From an uncultured Bacillota bacterium (GTDB lineage Bacteria > Bacillota > Clostridia > Christensenellales > UBA1242): a stretch of 32,513 bases of DNA. The stretch is from contig CASEOW010000046.1 of NCBI GenBank assembly GCA_949289785.1, forward strand, positions 1 through 32,513. Direction: 5' to 3'. Both the position numbers and the translations under genes were made by a program. Below the pieces are notes generated by a model that saw nothing but the letters and a program-made list of their open reading frames with translations, had not been told where the DNA came from and ran no database searches. Positions 16,961 through 24,629 of this stretch are shown here, piece after piece. Position 1 is the stretch's first letter. Each line of letters starts with the position of its first letter.

Positions 16961-17199
16961 TATAACCTTTTTTAATAAGAGTAACAAAAAAAATAGTTAA
17001 AGTAAATTAAAATCAAAAGAAAGTTATATAAAATAAATTATTTAATTTTTATAAAATTTAATATTTATCTTTTTAGTTAAGTAATCTTTTAAAAATATCA
17101 TCTATAAAAAATATTTTATAAAACCCAGTTTAAATATCAATAAACTTAACTTTATTTATTATGTGAAAGTAAAATATAAAATTAAATTTTTAACATTTA

Positions 17200-17228
17200 T
17201 TGACAAAAAAATAAAGTAATGATATATT
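17200..17228 (+). promoter_or_regulatory. Sigma-A promoter of tRNA-Ser
   Basis: TTGACA (17200-17205) and TATATT (17223-17228) are exactly 17 nt apart. The predicted start at about 17235 is only about 3 nt upstream of the mature tRNA, leaving almost no 5' leader for RNase P to remove. Confidence 0.82.
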
Positions 17229-17237
17229 TTAATGTAT

Positions 17238-17325
17238 GCAAAGGTGGTCGAGTGGTTTAAGGCGCACGCTTGGAAAGCGTGTGAGATGCAAGTCTCCGCA
17301 GGTTCAAATCCTGTCCTTTGCGCCA
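17238..17325 (+). tRNA. tRNA-Ser (anticodon GGA)
   Basis: The acceptor arm GCAAAGG pairs with CCTTTGC, followed by discriminator G and an encoded CCA (17323-17325). The anticodon stem CACGC/GCGTG encloses the loop TTGGAAA with anticodon GGA at 17272-17274, reading UCC and UCU. A long variable arm marks it as class II, and the T loop GGTTCAAATCC is canonical. It is a single tRNA, not part of a cluster. Confidence 0.97.
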
Positions 17326-17412
17326 AAAAATATAGTTTTAACTAAAAAATCAAGAATTTATCATTATTTTTATATATTTAGTATGTTGTTTAATATACTA
17401 AATACAAAATAT

Positions 17413-17441
17413 AAAAAAAATGCCTAAAAGGCACTTTTTTT
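17413..17441 (-). terminator. Bidirectional terminator between tRNA-Ser and the DUF378 gene
   Basis: TGCCT (17421-17425) pairs with AGGCA (17429-17433) around a 3-nt loop, with eight A on the left and six or more T on the right. It lies just after the DUF378 stop and about 95 nt after the tRNA. Confidence 0.82.
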
Positions 17442-17442
17442 A

Positions 17443-17667
17443 TTATACTCTTTTTAATGCTGAAGTAAGAACTATTCCACCATTAATTGCACATGCAATT
17501 ATAAGCCAAATAGTAGCAAGTAAAACAAGAATATATATAATTCTTTCTATTATTCTATTACCCATACTTATCCAGGCAACGAGATTAAAATTTAAAATTC
17601 CTACTAATCCCCAATTTAATCCACCTATCATAAGAAGAATTAAGGCAATATAATTTGCAACAATCAT
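17443..17667 (-). CDS. DUF378 family small membrane protein
   Basis: This 74-residue protein has two membrane helices and matches DUF378. It opens with YIALILLMIGGLNWGLVGILNFNLV (here split as YIALILLMIGG and LNWGLVGILNFNLV), the family's most conserved block. A glycine turn and a second helix with RIIYILVLLATIWLI follow. GGGAGG lies 6 nt before ATG. It follows mnmA by about 100 nt, and the gap includes the palindrome TCTTAATTAAGA (17695-17706). The biochemical role of the family is not known. Confidence 0.88.
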   Translation of the reverse strand: MIVANYIALILLMIGGLNWGLVGILNFNLVAWISMGNRIIERIIYILVLLATIWLIIACAINGGIVLTSALKRV

Positions 17668-17770
17668 TTTTGACCTCCCTTTATTATTATTTTGTCTTAA
17701 TTAAGATAAAATATACATAAAGGAATTATAAAATAATTGTAATTAAAACTGAATTATAAATAAAAATTAG

Positions 17771-18865
17771 TTAACTTATTTGATTTCCATTTTTATCAAA
17801 ACTTTTATCTATAATAGCACCACCATAACAAATACCTTGCTCATTGTATAAAACAACAAATTGACCAGGTGTTATAGCTCTTTGTTTTTCATCAAAATCT
17901 ACTCGTATTTTTTTATCTTCTAAAATTCTTACTCTAACTTTTTGATCTGGTTGTCTATACCTAAATTTAGCAAAACAAGAAAATTGTTTTTCTTTAGGTT
18001 CCTCAGGTATCCAATTCATATTATCTGCAAACAGATAGTCACTATAAAGAAGATTGTCTTCTCCTTGAGAAACATATAAAATATTATTTGCCAAATCTTT
18101 TTTTATTACAAACCATCTTTCTCCATTTCCACCTTTTTTGCCACCTAAATTAAGTCCTCGTCTTTGTCCTAATGTATAATACATAAGACCATCATGATGA
18201 CCTACTACATTTCCTTGCAAATCTTTAATTAATCCTGGTTTTGCTGGTAAAAAATCTTTCAAAAAGTTTTTAAAATTTCTTTCACCAATAAAACAAATTC
18301 CAGTGCTATCCTTTTTGTCTGCAGTGACTAAATCTAATTTATGAGCTATTTCTCTAACTTTAGGCTTATCTATATTTTCTAAAGGAAATATAACATACTT
18401 TAGTTGATTTTGATTTAATTGACAAAGAAAATAAGACTGGTCTTTATTTAAATCATCTGCTTTTGCTAAATAATATTTACCATCTTTTTCTATTTTTTTT
18501 GCATAATGACCAGTAGCTATTTTATCAGCGCCTAATTTTAAAGCTTGTTCTAAAAATGGGCCAAATTTAATTTCTCTGTTACATAATACGTCAGGATTTG
18601 GAGTTCTTCCTTTTTTATATTCCTCTAAAAAATAAGAAAAAACTCTTTCATAATATTCTTTTGAATAATTAACAGAAAAATATGGAATTCCTATTTTTTC
18701 ACAAACTCTTTTTACATCTTCATAATCTTCTTCTGCGGTACAAGCACTATCTTTTTCGTTCCAGTTTATCATAAATAAACCAACAACATCAAATCCTTGT
18801 TCTTTTAATAAATAACAAGCTACAGATGAGTCTACTCCACCGCTTATTCCAACAACTATTCTCAT
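17771..18865 (-). CDS. mnmA: tRNA-uridine 2-sulfurtransferase MnmA
   Basis: MnmA installs the 2-thio group on uridine 34 of the Lys, Glu and Gln tRNAs, using sulfur passed from a cysteine desulfurase and ATP. The protein is 364 residues. It has the PP-loop SGGVDSS (8-14), the catalytic cysteine in [13 protein letters not shown], the HYAKK substrate loop and the second catalytic cysteine in [13 protein letters not shown]. The C-terminal beta-barrel carries [11 protein letters not shown]. All key residues are present. AGGAG lies 6 nt before ATG. No cysteine desulfurase gene is adjacent. Confidence 0.97.
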   Translation of the reverse strand: MRIVVGISGGVDSSVACYLLKEQGFDVVGLFMINWNEKDSACTAEEDYEDVKRVCEKIGIPYFSVNYSKEYYERVFSYFLEEYKKGRTPNPDVLCNREIKFGPFLEQALKLGADKIATGHYAKKIEKDGKYYLAKADDLNKDQSYFLCQLNQNQLKYVIFPLENIDKPKVREIAHKLDLVTADKKDSTGICFIGERNFKNFLKDFLPAKPGLIKDLQGNVVGHHDGLMYYTLGQRRGLNLGGKKGGNGERWFVIKKDLANNILYVSQGEDNLLYSDYLFADNMNWIPEEPKEKQFSCFAKFRYRQPDQKVRVRILEDKKIRVDFDEKQRAITPGQFVVLYNEQGICYGGAIIDKSFDKNGNQIS

Positions 18866-18927
18866 TTTTTCTCCTAATTTAGTTCATTTAATTTATATAT
18901 CTTTTTAGGAATAAAAATTAAACTAAT

Positions 18928-19515
18928 CTATTCTTTAGTTTCACTTTTGTTATTATCTTCTTCTACTTTATTTATATCTTTAATATTAATATTACTGTTA
19001 TTTTCATTGTTAAAATTATAATCAATTTCTTCGTCTTTTGTTATATCTATAGCAATTGGAACTTTAAATTTTTTCATTATAATCATAATTAAATCAATTG
19101 GCCACATAAACATTACAAAACCAATTATAGTTGACAATACGGCTAATAACGCTCCATCATTTATAGCACTTAATTGACTATTGAAAATAGTTATACAAAG
19201 GAGCAAAATAAAATCAGTTAAAATTATTCCTCCCCTGTAATAACGACCAACATAAAAACAATGTCCTCCTAAGAAACCAAAAAATATTGCATATAAGGTC
19301 AGTTTTAATTTACTGACATCTTTAGGTAAAACTTCGGTTTTTAAAACAAAATCTTTATCACCTTTCAAAATTTTTTTCTTAGCATCTTTGTTGGTTGCAA
19401 TTTCAAGTCTAGAAAAAATAAGTCCACAATCTGGGCAAGTATCTATTTCTTCATAAACTTTCAAATTACATCTTGGACAAGTTTTTTTTCTTGAAAAATT
19501 ATCTTTTATATTCAC
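18928..19515 (-). CDS. TM2 domain protein with N-terminal zinc ribbon
   Basis: This is a 195-residue membrane protein. Residues 13-30 form a zinc ribbon (CPRC and CPDC). A TM2 domain follows at about 68-150, with KLKLTLYAIFFGFLGGHCFYVGRYYRGG (split: KLKLTLYAIFFGFLGGHCF, YVGRYYRGG), the hallmark G.HCFY.GR pattern, and two to three hydrophobic segments. The tail (160-195) is a low-complexity Asn/Glu/Lys region. The start is GTG with no ribosome binding site; a consensus promoter puts +1 on this codon, implying a leaderless message. TM2 proteins have no single known function, and a zinc-ribbon/TM2 fusion is common in Clostridia. Confidence 0.83.
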   Translation of the reverse strand: MNIKDNFSRKKTCPRCNLKVYEEIDTCPDCGLIFSRLEIATNKDAKKKILKGDKDFVLKTEVLPKDVSKLKLTLYAIFFGFLGGHCFYVGRYYRGGIILTDFILLLCITIFNSQLSAINDGALLAVLSTIIGFVMFMWPIDLIMIIMKKFKVPIAIDITKDEEIDYNFNNENNSNINIKDINKVEEDNNKSETKE

Positions 19516-19521
19516 AAATAA

Positions 19522-19550
19522 ATTTTATACTTTTACAACTTAATTGTCAA
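19522..19550 (-). promoter_or_regulatory. Sigma-A promoter giving a leaderless TM2 mRNA
   Basis: On the minus strand, TTGACA (19545-19550) and TAAAAT (19522-19527) are 17 nt apart. Exactly 6 nt separate the -10 from the GTG at 19515, so +1 coincides with the start codon. No Shine-Dalgarno sequence is present. Confidence 0.75.
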
Positions 19551-19567
19551 GTAAAAATAATCACTAA

Positions 19568-20947
19568 TTATATAGCAAGCTTTTCTTTGGTTTTGTTAAA
19601 ATAAATATATGCTGGATAATCATCAGGACAATTTTTTACTAGTTGTTCAAAATAATAAATAGCTTTTTGAAATTCATTTTCATCATAAAGTAAAACAGCT
19701 TTTTCAAATAATCTTTTATCTTTATAAAGCTTGATAGATTTATCTCTAGAATAAACAGATAAATCATCAAAAAGTTCAACATTCTTTTCGTTTAAATTTA
19801 TATGACCTATTAAGCGATAATCTAATTTAAAATCAATAGGCAAATCATCTAGTGCATCTTTAGTTATTAAAAATTTTATATTCATAAAATTTAATATTTT
19901 ACTTAAAGTTTCAAAATTTTTGTAAATATTAGAAATAATTTTTATATTTTTATCATCACCACTAAAACCTAATTCTATATTAGCTGAATGAATTATAACT
20001 TTTAATTTTAATATTCCACTTCTTTCCCTTTCTTTAAACAGATGAAAAATTGAATGAGCACATTCTATTGCCAAATTACTTCTAGGAAATACTGCTATTA
20101 CACCATCATCAATTAATCTATCAATAAATCCGTTGTATTTTTTAATTAAAGGATACATTTTATTTTTATATGAATTAAAAATTTGAAACTTATCTTGTAA
20201 TGAACTATCATCAAAGTTAGCTCCTTGCTCAAGTTTAAAAAAAACAATAGAGGCAAATTTATCAAATTTATTTTCTCTTTCTAAACTTTCCAGTCCATCT
20301 TTGCCTAAAAATTTTAATAACTGTTTCGAAATGTTTTTATTTTTATTATAATTTTGAACTACAAAACCTTCTTTTTTATATGAGTTATTTATTTTATTTA
20401 AACCGTGTTCAATATTTTTAAATTGTTTAGAACCACCTATCGTAAAATTACTTTTACCTGTTACTCCATCACCTAATCTTAAAATTATCTTTTCCATTTT
20501 TCTCATTGGTTTACAAATTATTAAGTAATTAATGTAAAGCAAAAGAATAAATACCAGTGTTATTAAAATAGCCCAAAGGATAGTATTATATTCATTGGTG
20601 ACACTTATATTTAACAGATTTTTTATAGTATTTGCAAATTCAGTATCTAATGAAGCTAAATCAGCTAATAAAAACATCATAATACCATATATAACTATTA
20701 AAGGCAAAGATGAAAAAAAGATTACTTTTTCAAAAGATAAAGATAAGATAAATTTTATATATAAAATCAATCCTAAAATCATTGCTAATATAAGCAAAAC
20801 TAATGCAATAATTCCTTGAACAGATAGATTTACGCTTATGTTTCCATCATTAAAAACTATACCTTTAAATATCTCCCTTCCCATTATTAAAGCAGGAATT
20901 AAAGTTATTAAAAACAAACCAATAAAGATTTTTGTCGAAGTTTTCAT
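19568..20947 (-). CDS. Membrane protein with degenerate class III cyclase-like domain and TPR-like C-terminus
   Basis: About 459 residues from the ATG at 20947. Four hydrophobic segments (near 6-28, 41-66, 72-96 and 121-143) lead into a HAMP-like linker with KPMRKMEKIILRLGDG (144-162). A cyclase-homology domain follows at about 225-390. Its core patterns are recognisable: ASIVFFKLEQ for the first metal-binding strand, FIDRLIDDGVIAVFP for the GD strand-turn, and KVIIHSANIELG for the third strand. The first metal-binding Asp is missing (FFKLE where active enzymes have FxDI), so cyclase activity is doubtful. The C-terminus (405-455) resembles one or two TPR helices (LYDENEFQKAIYYFEQLVKNCP). The start is uncertain: no ribosome binding site precedes this ATG or the upstream candidates at 20983 and 21010. 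Role unknown, possibly sensory. Confidence 0.65.
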   Translation of the reverse strand: MKTSTKIFIGLFLITLIPALIMGREIFKGIVFNDGNISVNLSVQGIIALVLLILAMILGLILYIKFILSLSFEKVIFFSSLPLIVIYGIMMFLLADLASLDTEFANTIKNLLNISVTNEYNTILWAILITLVFILLLYINYLIICKPMRKMEKIILRLGDGVTGKSNFTIGGSKQFKNIEHGLNKINNSYKKEGFVVQNYNKNKNISKQLLKFLGKDGLESLERENKFDKFASIVFFKLEQGANFDDSSLQDKFQIFNSYKNKMYPLIKKYNGFIDRLIDDGVIAVFPRSNLAIECAHSIFHLFKERERSGILKLKVIIHSANIELGFSGDDKNIKIISNIYKNFETLSKILNFMNIKFLITKDALDDLPIDFKLDYRLIGHINLNEKNVELFDDLSVYSRDKSIKLYKDKRLFEKAVLLYDENEFQKAIYYFEQLVKNCPDDYPAYIYFNKTKEKLAI

Positions 20948-20966
20948 ATTTTTATTTTTTGCAAAC

Positions 20967-20994
20967 TTGAAAAATGTATGCATTAGTATAAAAT
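20967..20994 (+). promoter_or_regulatory. Probable promoter of the 148-residue helical protein gene
   Basis: TTGAAA (20967-20972) and TAAAAT (20989-20994) are 16 nt apart, about 38 nt before the start codon and ahead of a strong ribosome binding site. Confidence 0.5.
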
Positions 20995-21032
20995 TTGTTT
21001 TTTTGCACAAAAAAAATAAAAGGAGATTTCTT

Positions 21033-21479
21033 ATGGAACAAAATGAAATGATATGCGAATATCTTAATGCAATTTATCAAAATATAAAAACAGCAATTCA
21101 ATCTATTGAAGATATATTGCCCAAGGTTAAAAATGAACAACTTAAAAAAGAACTTGCCCAAGAAGAAGATAAATATTTAACATTAGAAAAAGAATGTGAA
21201 CTTTTTGCTAAAGCAGAAAAAATAGAAGGATTAAAGGATAATAATTGGTTTGAAAAAGCTAAATTATGGAGTTCAATTAATATTTCTACAATGCAAGATA
21301 AAACTACAAGACATATTGCAGAATTGATGATATTTGGTTCTTTTATGGGATATATTACTTGTATAAAAGATAGCTTTGACCATAAAAATTTATCTAAAGA
21401 ATTAGATGAAATTTTAAATAATTTAAAAGAATTTGAAAAGAATAATATAGAAAATCTTATTCCTTTTCTTGCTGAATAA
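21033..21479 (+). CDS. Uncharacterised helical protein, possibly a four-helix bundle
   Basis: A 148-residue protein that I do not recognise. It is almost wholly helical and acidic. Segments at about 5-35, 37-62, 83-115 and 122-140 could form a four-helix bundle, reminiscent in shape of ferritin-like proteins, but I see no EXXH metal-ligand pattern to support that. The start at 21033 is fixed by AGGAG 7 nt upstream; a longer reading from 20838 runs antisense into the neighbouring membrane protein and is not credible. Its 3' end overlaps the end of the convergent spoIVFB gene by 23 nt, so the two transcripts are complementary at their ends. Confidence 0.75.
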   Translation: MEQNEMICEYLNAIYQNIKTAIQSIEDILPKVKNEQLKKELAQEEDKYLTLEKECELFAKAEKIEGLKDNNWFEKAKLWSSINISTMQDKTTRHIAELMIFGSFMGYITCIKDSFDHKNLSKELDEILNNLKEFEKNNIENLIPFLAE

Positions 21480-22317
21480 TTTCTCTAATTTTAACATTTA
21501 AAGGATATTTAATAACTAGCTTTTTAATTTCTTCTTCGTCAATTAACAAACTTTTCTTTTTTGTTGTGATGACAAAAATTGTATGCTTGTTATATTCAAT
21601 ATGTTTTAATAAACTATATAAAGAGACATCATCTTTTACTGTTAAAAATAGTGTTTTAGAATAATTTTTTATCTTTCTATTTACAAGTATATTTTGATAT
21701 TTACTTTCAAATTTACTATCTAGTGAACCTAATAATAAAAACACAGCAAAAAGACAAATTGTCGGATTAAAGTTAATAAAACTAGTTATAAGAAATATTA
21801 TGAAGAAAATAGCAGAGAAAATGTAGTTAAGAATACATACAATCTTAACTGCTTTTTTTCTAGAAAAATGTTCACTCATTAATCCAACAAAAATCCTCCC
21901 ACCATCCAAAGGATAACATGGTAAAAGATTAAAAAGACACAAAATAATAGATTCAAAAACAAAATGATTTAAATAATTATAAGTTACAGGGAATATCCAC
22001 CAAAGACAAATAGTTATGATAGATAAAATTAAATTAATTAAAGGACCAGCTAAAGCAATTTTAATTTCGTCCTTAGATTCAAAACAATTATCTTTATAAT
22101 TCAAATTTACTCCAAATGGAGCAATAAAAAAGGAATCTAATTTATAACCTAATTTTTTTGCAACAATATAATGCCCAAATTCATGAGAAAGAACAACAGA
22201 CACAAATAACAAAAAATCATAAAAAGATAAAAAGATTATAAACCATAAAAATAAAATAATAAATGATGGATGAATAAAAAATTTAATTTTATTTAATTTT
22301 AGAACCCTAGTGCCCAT
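21457..22317 (-). CDS. spoIVFB: Stage IV sporulation protein FB, intramembrane protease for pro-sigma-K
   Basis: SpoIVFB is the M50 site-2-type metalloprotease in the mother-cell membrane around the forespore that removes the sigma-K pro-sequence. The 286 residues have six or so membrane segments, the zinc motif HEFGH (45-49) in the second, and NLLPCYPLDGG with the third ligand Asp138. A cytosolic C-terminal domain of about 80 residues (VKDDVSLYSLLKHIEYN, then IFVITTKKKSLLIDEEE) corresponds to the CBS-like regulatory domain. Together with the length, this separates SpoIVFB from the shorter M50 protein at 23961. AGGAG lies 3-4 nt before ATG, slightly tight. The usual upstream partner spoIVFA is absent; a 50-codon ORF overlaps its start instead. 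Its substrate, sigK, is in this window. Confidence 0.88.
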   Translation of the reverse strand: MGTRVLKLNKIKFFIHPSFIILFLWFIIFLSFYDFLLFVSVVLSHEFGHYIVAKKLGYKLDSFFIAPFGVNLNYKDNCFESKDEIKIALAGPLINLILSIITICLWWIFPVTYNYLNHFVFESIILCLFNLLPCYPLDGGRIFVGLMSEHFSRKKAVKIVCILNYIFSAIFFIIFLITSFINFNPTICLFAVFLLLGSLDSKFESKYQNILVNRKIKNYSKTLFLTVKDDVSLYSLLKHIEYNKHTIFVITTKKKSLLIDEEEIKKLVIKYPLNVKIREIIQQEKE

Positions 22318-22451
22318 AAAACTCCTAGCACTACTTCTGCCAAAATCAAAAATAAAATTAAGATTTTTAAAAGCTTTACTTTATTAATTCTTACCCTAAC
22401 TTTACTAACAATGTATCTTTCACCACAAGTTATTATTTTATTTTTTTGCAT
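22299..22451 (-). CDS. Possible 50-residue single-pass membrane peptide upstream of spoIVFB
   Basis: An ATG-initiated frame of 50 codons overlaps the first 19 nt of spoIVFB in another frame. The peptide starts MQKNKIITCGERYIVSKVRV, continues with a basic stretch (RINKVKLLK), and ends in one hydrophobic helix (ILILFLILAEVVLGVLWALGF). The layout is a positively charged N-terminus followed by a membrane anchor. It occupies the place of spoIVFA, the usual regulator and scaffold of SpoIVFB. There is no ribosome binding site; CATATATT ends 5 nt before the ATG and resembles a sigma-E -10 (CATACAMT) or a weak TATATT -10, so initiation could be leaderless. The gene may be real or a chance frame; overlap with spoIVFB and the sensible topology favour real. 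Confidence 0.42.
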   Translation of the reverse strand: MQKNKIITCGERYIVSKVRVRINKVKLLKILILFLILAEVVLGVLWALGF

Positions 22452-22486
22452 AATAAAATATATGTCGAAAATTGAAGATTTATGTA

Positions 22487-23158
22487 TTATACAGCATCTT
22501 TTTTATTATCATCGCCTTCAACTTTAGTTACATCTTCACCTTTTAAGAAATCAGGCAATTCTTCGTTGAATTCAATATCTTCAACATTTCTAAATAAACT
22601 ATTAGATTCATTATCCTCTTCATCTCTTATTGTGGCAATTCTTTCAAGTAAACTTTCATAATCTGGAAGGTCAGATAAATTTTGTAAATTGAATCTTTTT
22701 AAAAAGTTTTCAGTAGTTCCAAAAAGTAAAGGCTTACCAACTGCGTCTTTTCTTCCTACTACTTCAATCATATTTTGATCTATAAGAATTTGCACACTAT
22801 AATCTGAATTTACTCTTCTAATATCTTCAATTTCAAGTTTTGTGATTGGTTGTTTATAAGCAATAATAGCTAAAGTTTCAAGAGCAGCTCTCGTTAAAGA
22901 TTTTTCTCTAATAGGATTTAAAACATCAGATATGTAGTTAGCATAAGAAGGATTTGATGAAAGTTGAATTTTATTTTTATATTTTATAAGATGAATTCCT
23001 TTTTCGCCACTTAATTCTTGTTCAAGTTCTTTAATAGCATTGTCAAATTCTTTTTCACTTACAAGTAATTTTTCTCTTAAAAATTCTTTTTCAATTCCAT
23101 CACCTGCAACAAAAAGAATAGAATATATAATTTCTTTTAAGTTAATTTTATCACTCAC
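22487..23158 (-). CDS. scpB: Segregation and condensation protein B
   Basis: ScpB is the winged-helix kleisin partner that, as a dimer, binds ScpA in the SMC condensin complex. The 223 residues are typical. They have an N-terminal winged helix (INLKEIIYSILFVAGDGIEKE), RAALETLAIIAYKQPITKLEIEDIRRVNS, the family's most conserved segment (shown here in two parts: RAALETLAIIAYKQPITK and LEIEDIRRVNS), and DAVGKPLLFGTTENFLKRF. An acidic tail follows. The GTG start overlaps the scpA stop by 4 nt (GTGA), with GAGGTG 5 nt upstream, so translation is coupled. Confidence 0.96.
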   Translation of the reverse strand: MSDKINLKEIIYSILFVAGDGIEKEFLREKLLVSEKEFDNAIKELEQELSGEKGIHLIKYKNKIQLSSNPSYANYISDVLNPIREKSLTRAALETLAIIAYKQPITKLEIEDIRRVNSDYSVQILIDQNMIEVVGRKDAVGKPLLFGTTENFLKRFNLQNLSDLPDYESLLERIATIRDEEDNESNSLFRNVEDIEFNEELPDFLKGEDVTKVEGDDNKKDAV

Positions 23159-23961
23159 TTCTGCACCTCATTTGAAATAATGTTAATTTGTCTAAATATA
23201 GCTACCTGCTCCACTTTTACACTTTGCAATTTTAACAGCTCTAATAAAGCCAAAAATACATTTATCATTTCACTTTTAGTCATATCAGATGTAAATAATT
23301 CCTCAAAAGGAAATCTTGCATGTTCTCTTGCATAATTTCTAATTGAAATAATTTTTTCTGCAACAGTAAATCTATCTTTAGCAATTTGTTTAGGAGCTTC
23401 TTTTTCTTTTCCTCTCGCTTGTTGTTTTGCTAAAAGTAAAGCAAATGCATCAAGCAATTTATCAAGCACCATATCTTTAATTATAATTTTAACTTTTTCA
23501 GTTTCTTTACCCGGACTTCTGTAAAGTTTATTGATATCTTCAATTTCTTTTAATCTTGCACCTGTTTTTTTAAACAATTCATATTCCTTCAATCTAGCAA
23601 GTAAAAGCGACTCACTATCTTCAATTTCTTCAACTTCTTCGCTATCAACTGGAAGTAAATGTTTAGATTTAATTTCCAATAGTGTTGCTGCTACAGTTAT
23701 AAATTCACTTGCCCTATCCATATCTATTTGATCTATATCTTTCATATATTCAAGATATTGTTCAGTAATTTCTCCTAATTTAACTGTCATAATATCTAAT
23801 TTAGCATCTTTAATTAAATGTAATAAAAGATCTAGAGGGCCTTCAAAATTTTCAAGTCTAAATTTATACTTTCCATCTATAAAGTTTTCATTATCTATAA
23901 AAGTTTCATCTTCTGAAACATTTTCAGTTTGCAAAATATTTTCTTCTTGCATATCTTCCAT
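23155..23961 (-). CDS. scpA: Segregation and condensation protein A (kleisin)
   Basis: ScpA is the kleisin that bridges the two SMC heads. From the ATG at 23961 it has 268 residues. An acidic N-terminal extension (EENILQTENVSEDETFIDNE in part) precedes the family block FRLENFEGPLDLLLHLIKDAKLDIM. It continues with ITEQYLEYM, FITVAATLLEIKSKHLLP and a C-terminal winged-helix end (MINVFLALLELLKLQSVKV). This ATG overlaps the upstream M50 stop (TAATG) and has GGGGG about 9 nt upstream; a longer TTG start at 23976 is less likely. M50-scpA-scpB form one unit, and the SMC subunit is at 3742-7326. Confidence 0.96.
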   Translation of the reverse strand: MEDMQEENILQTENVSEDETFIDNENFIDGKYKFRLENFEGPLDLLLHLIKDAKLDIMTVKLGEITEQYLEYMKDIDQIDMDRASEFITVAATLLEIKSKHLLPVDSEEVEEIEDSESLLLARLKEYELFKKTGARLKEIEDINKLYRSPGKETEKVKIIIKDMVLDKLLDAFALLLAKQQARGKEKEAPKQIAKDRFTVAEKIISIRNYAREHARFPFEELFTSDMTKSEMINVFLALLELLKLQSVKVEQVAIFRQINIISNEVQK

Positions 23962-24623
23962 TAAAACAACCCCCAAAATCCAAAAAATAGATATTCAAAT
24001 CCATATAGGAAATAACCATAAACATAATCAAATGCACTTGTAATAATAAAAATAATTAAAATTAAACTTCCATATTTTTCCATAAAGCTAACAAATTTAT
24101 TATCAGGTTTCATATAAGATTTTAAAAAATTAAATCCATCAAGAGGATAAATAGGAAGAAGATTGAAAATAGCGTAAGTAATATTTAATAAAAATCCAAA
24201 CTGCAAAAAGTATCCTAAAAAAAACAAAAAGGCATTTCCATTTGAAAGTAAGTATGGAACAAAAAAATATGTTAAACCACTAAAAATAAATGCTAAAATT
24301 AAATTAGTAACAACACCAGCTAAAGAAACCAATCTTTGTCCGCGTTTATAATTTCTAAACTTTAAACTATCAATTGGAACAGGTTTAGCCCAACCAAAAC
24401 CAATAAACAAAAAAGAAAGCATACCATATATATCAAGATGATTAAAAGGATTTAAAGATAATCTTCCACTTAATTTAGCAGTATCATCTCCACATTTATA
24501 AGCTATAAATCCATGTGCATATTCATGTAAAACAAGAGCCAACATCATAGATAAAATGTAAGCTAAAACAAATATTATTAATTCCCAACCTGAAAGATTA
24601 GTTGATAGTAAAAAATACAGCAT
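23961..24623 (-). CDS. Site-2 protease family (M50B, YwhC-like) membrane metalloprotease
   Basis: A 220-residue polytopic protein with five to six membrane segments. The zinc motif HEYAH is at 33-37 inside a helix, followed by GRLSLNPFNHLD, FGWAKPVPID, the RRGQRLVSLAGVVTNLILA-like segment (here KRGQRLVSLAGVVTNLIL), and the third-ligand motif NLLPIYPLDG. This is the compact YwhC-type M50 protease that precedes scpA in many Clostridia; substrates are unknown. It lacks the C-terminal regulatory domain present in SpoIVFB at 21457. The gene has no ribosome binding site, and its promoter -10 lies 6 nt before the ATG, so the mRNA of the M50-scpA-scpB operon appears leaderless. Its stop overlaps the scpA start. 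Confidence 0.92.
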   Translation of the reverse strand: MLYFLLSTNLSGWELIIFVLAYILSMMLALVLHEYAHGFIAYKCGDDTAKLSGRLSLNPFNHLDIYGMLSFLFIGFGWAKPVPIDSLKFRNYKRGQRLVSLAGVVTNLILAFIFSGLTYFFVPYLLSNGNAFLFFLGYFLQFGFLLNITYAIFNLLPIYPLDGFNFLKSYMKPDNKFVSFMEKYGSLILIIFIITSAFDYVYGYFLYGFEYLFFGFWGLF

Positions 24624-24629
24624 AGTTGT

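Noticed and set aside
17236..17427. 63-codon frame over the tRNA
   Set aside because: Most of it is the tRNA-Ser gene read as protein; the tRNA structure is decisive.
20838..21032. N-terminal extension of the 148-residue protein
   Set aside because: The extension is antisense to the neighbouring membrane protein and a strong AGGAG site fixes the start at 21033.
23531..23731. Serine/leucine-rich plus-strand frame
   Set aside because: It is antisense to scpA; serine runs come from the complement of glutamate/lysine-rich codons.
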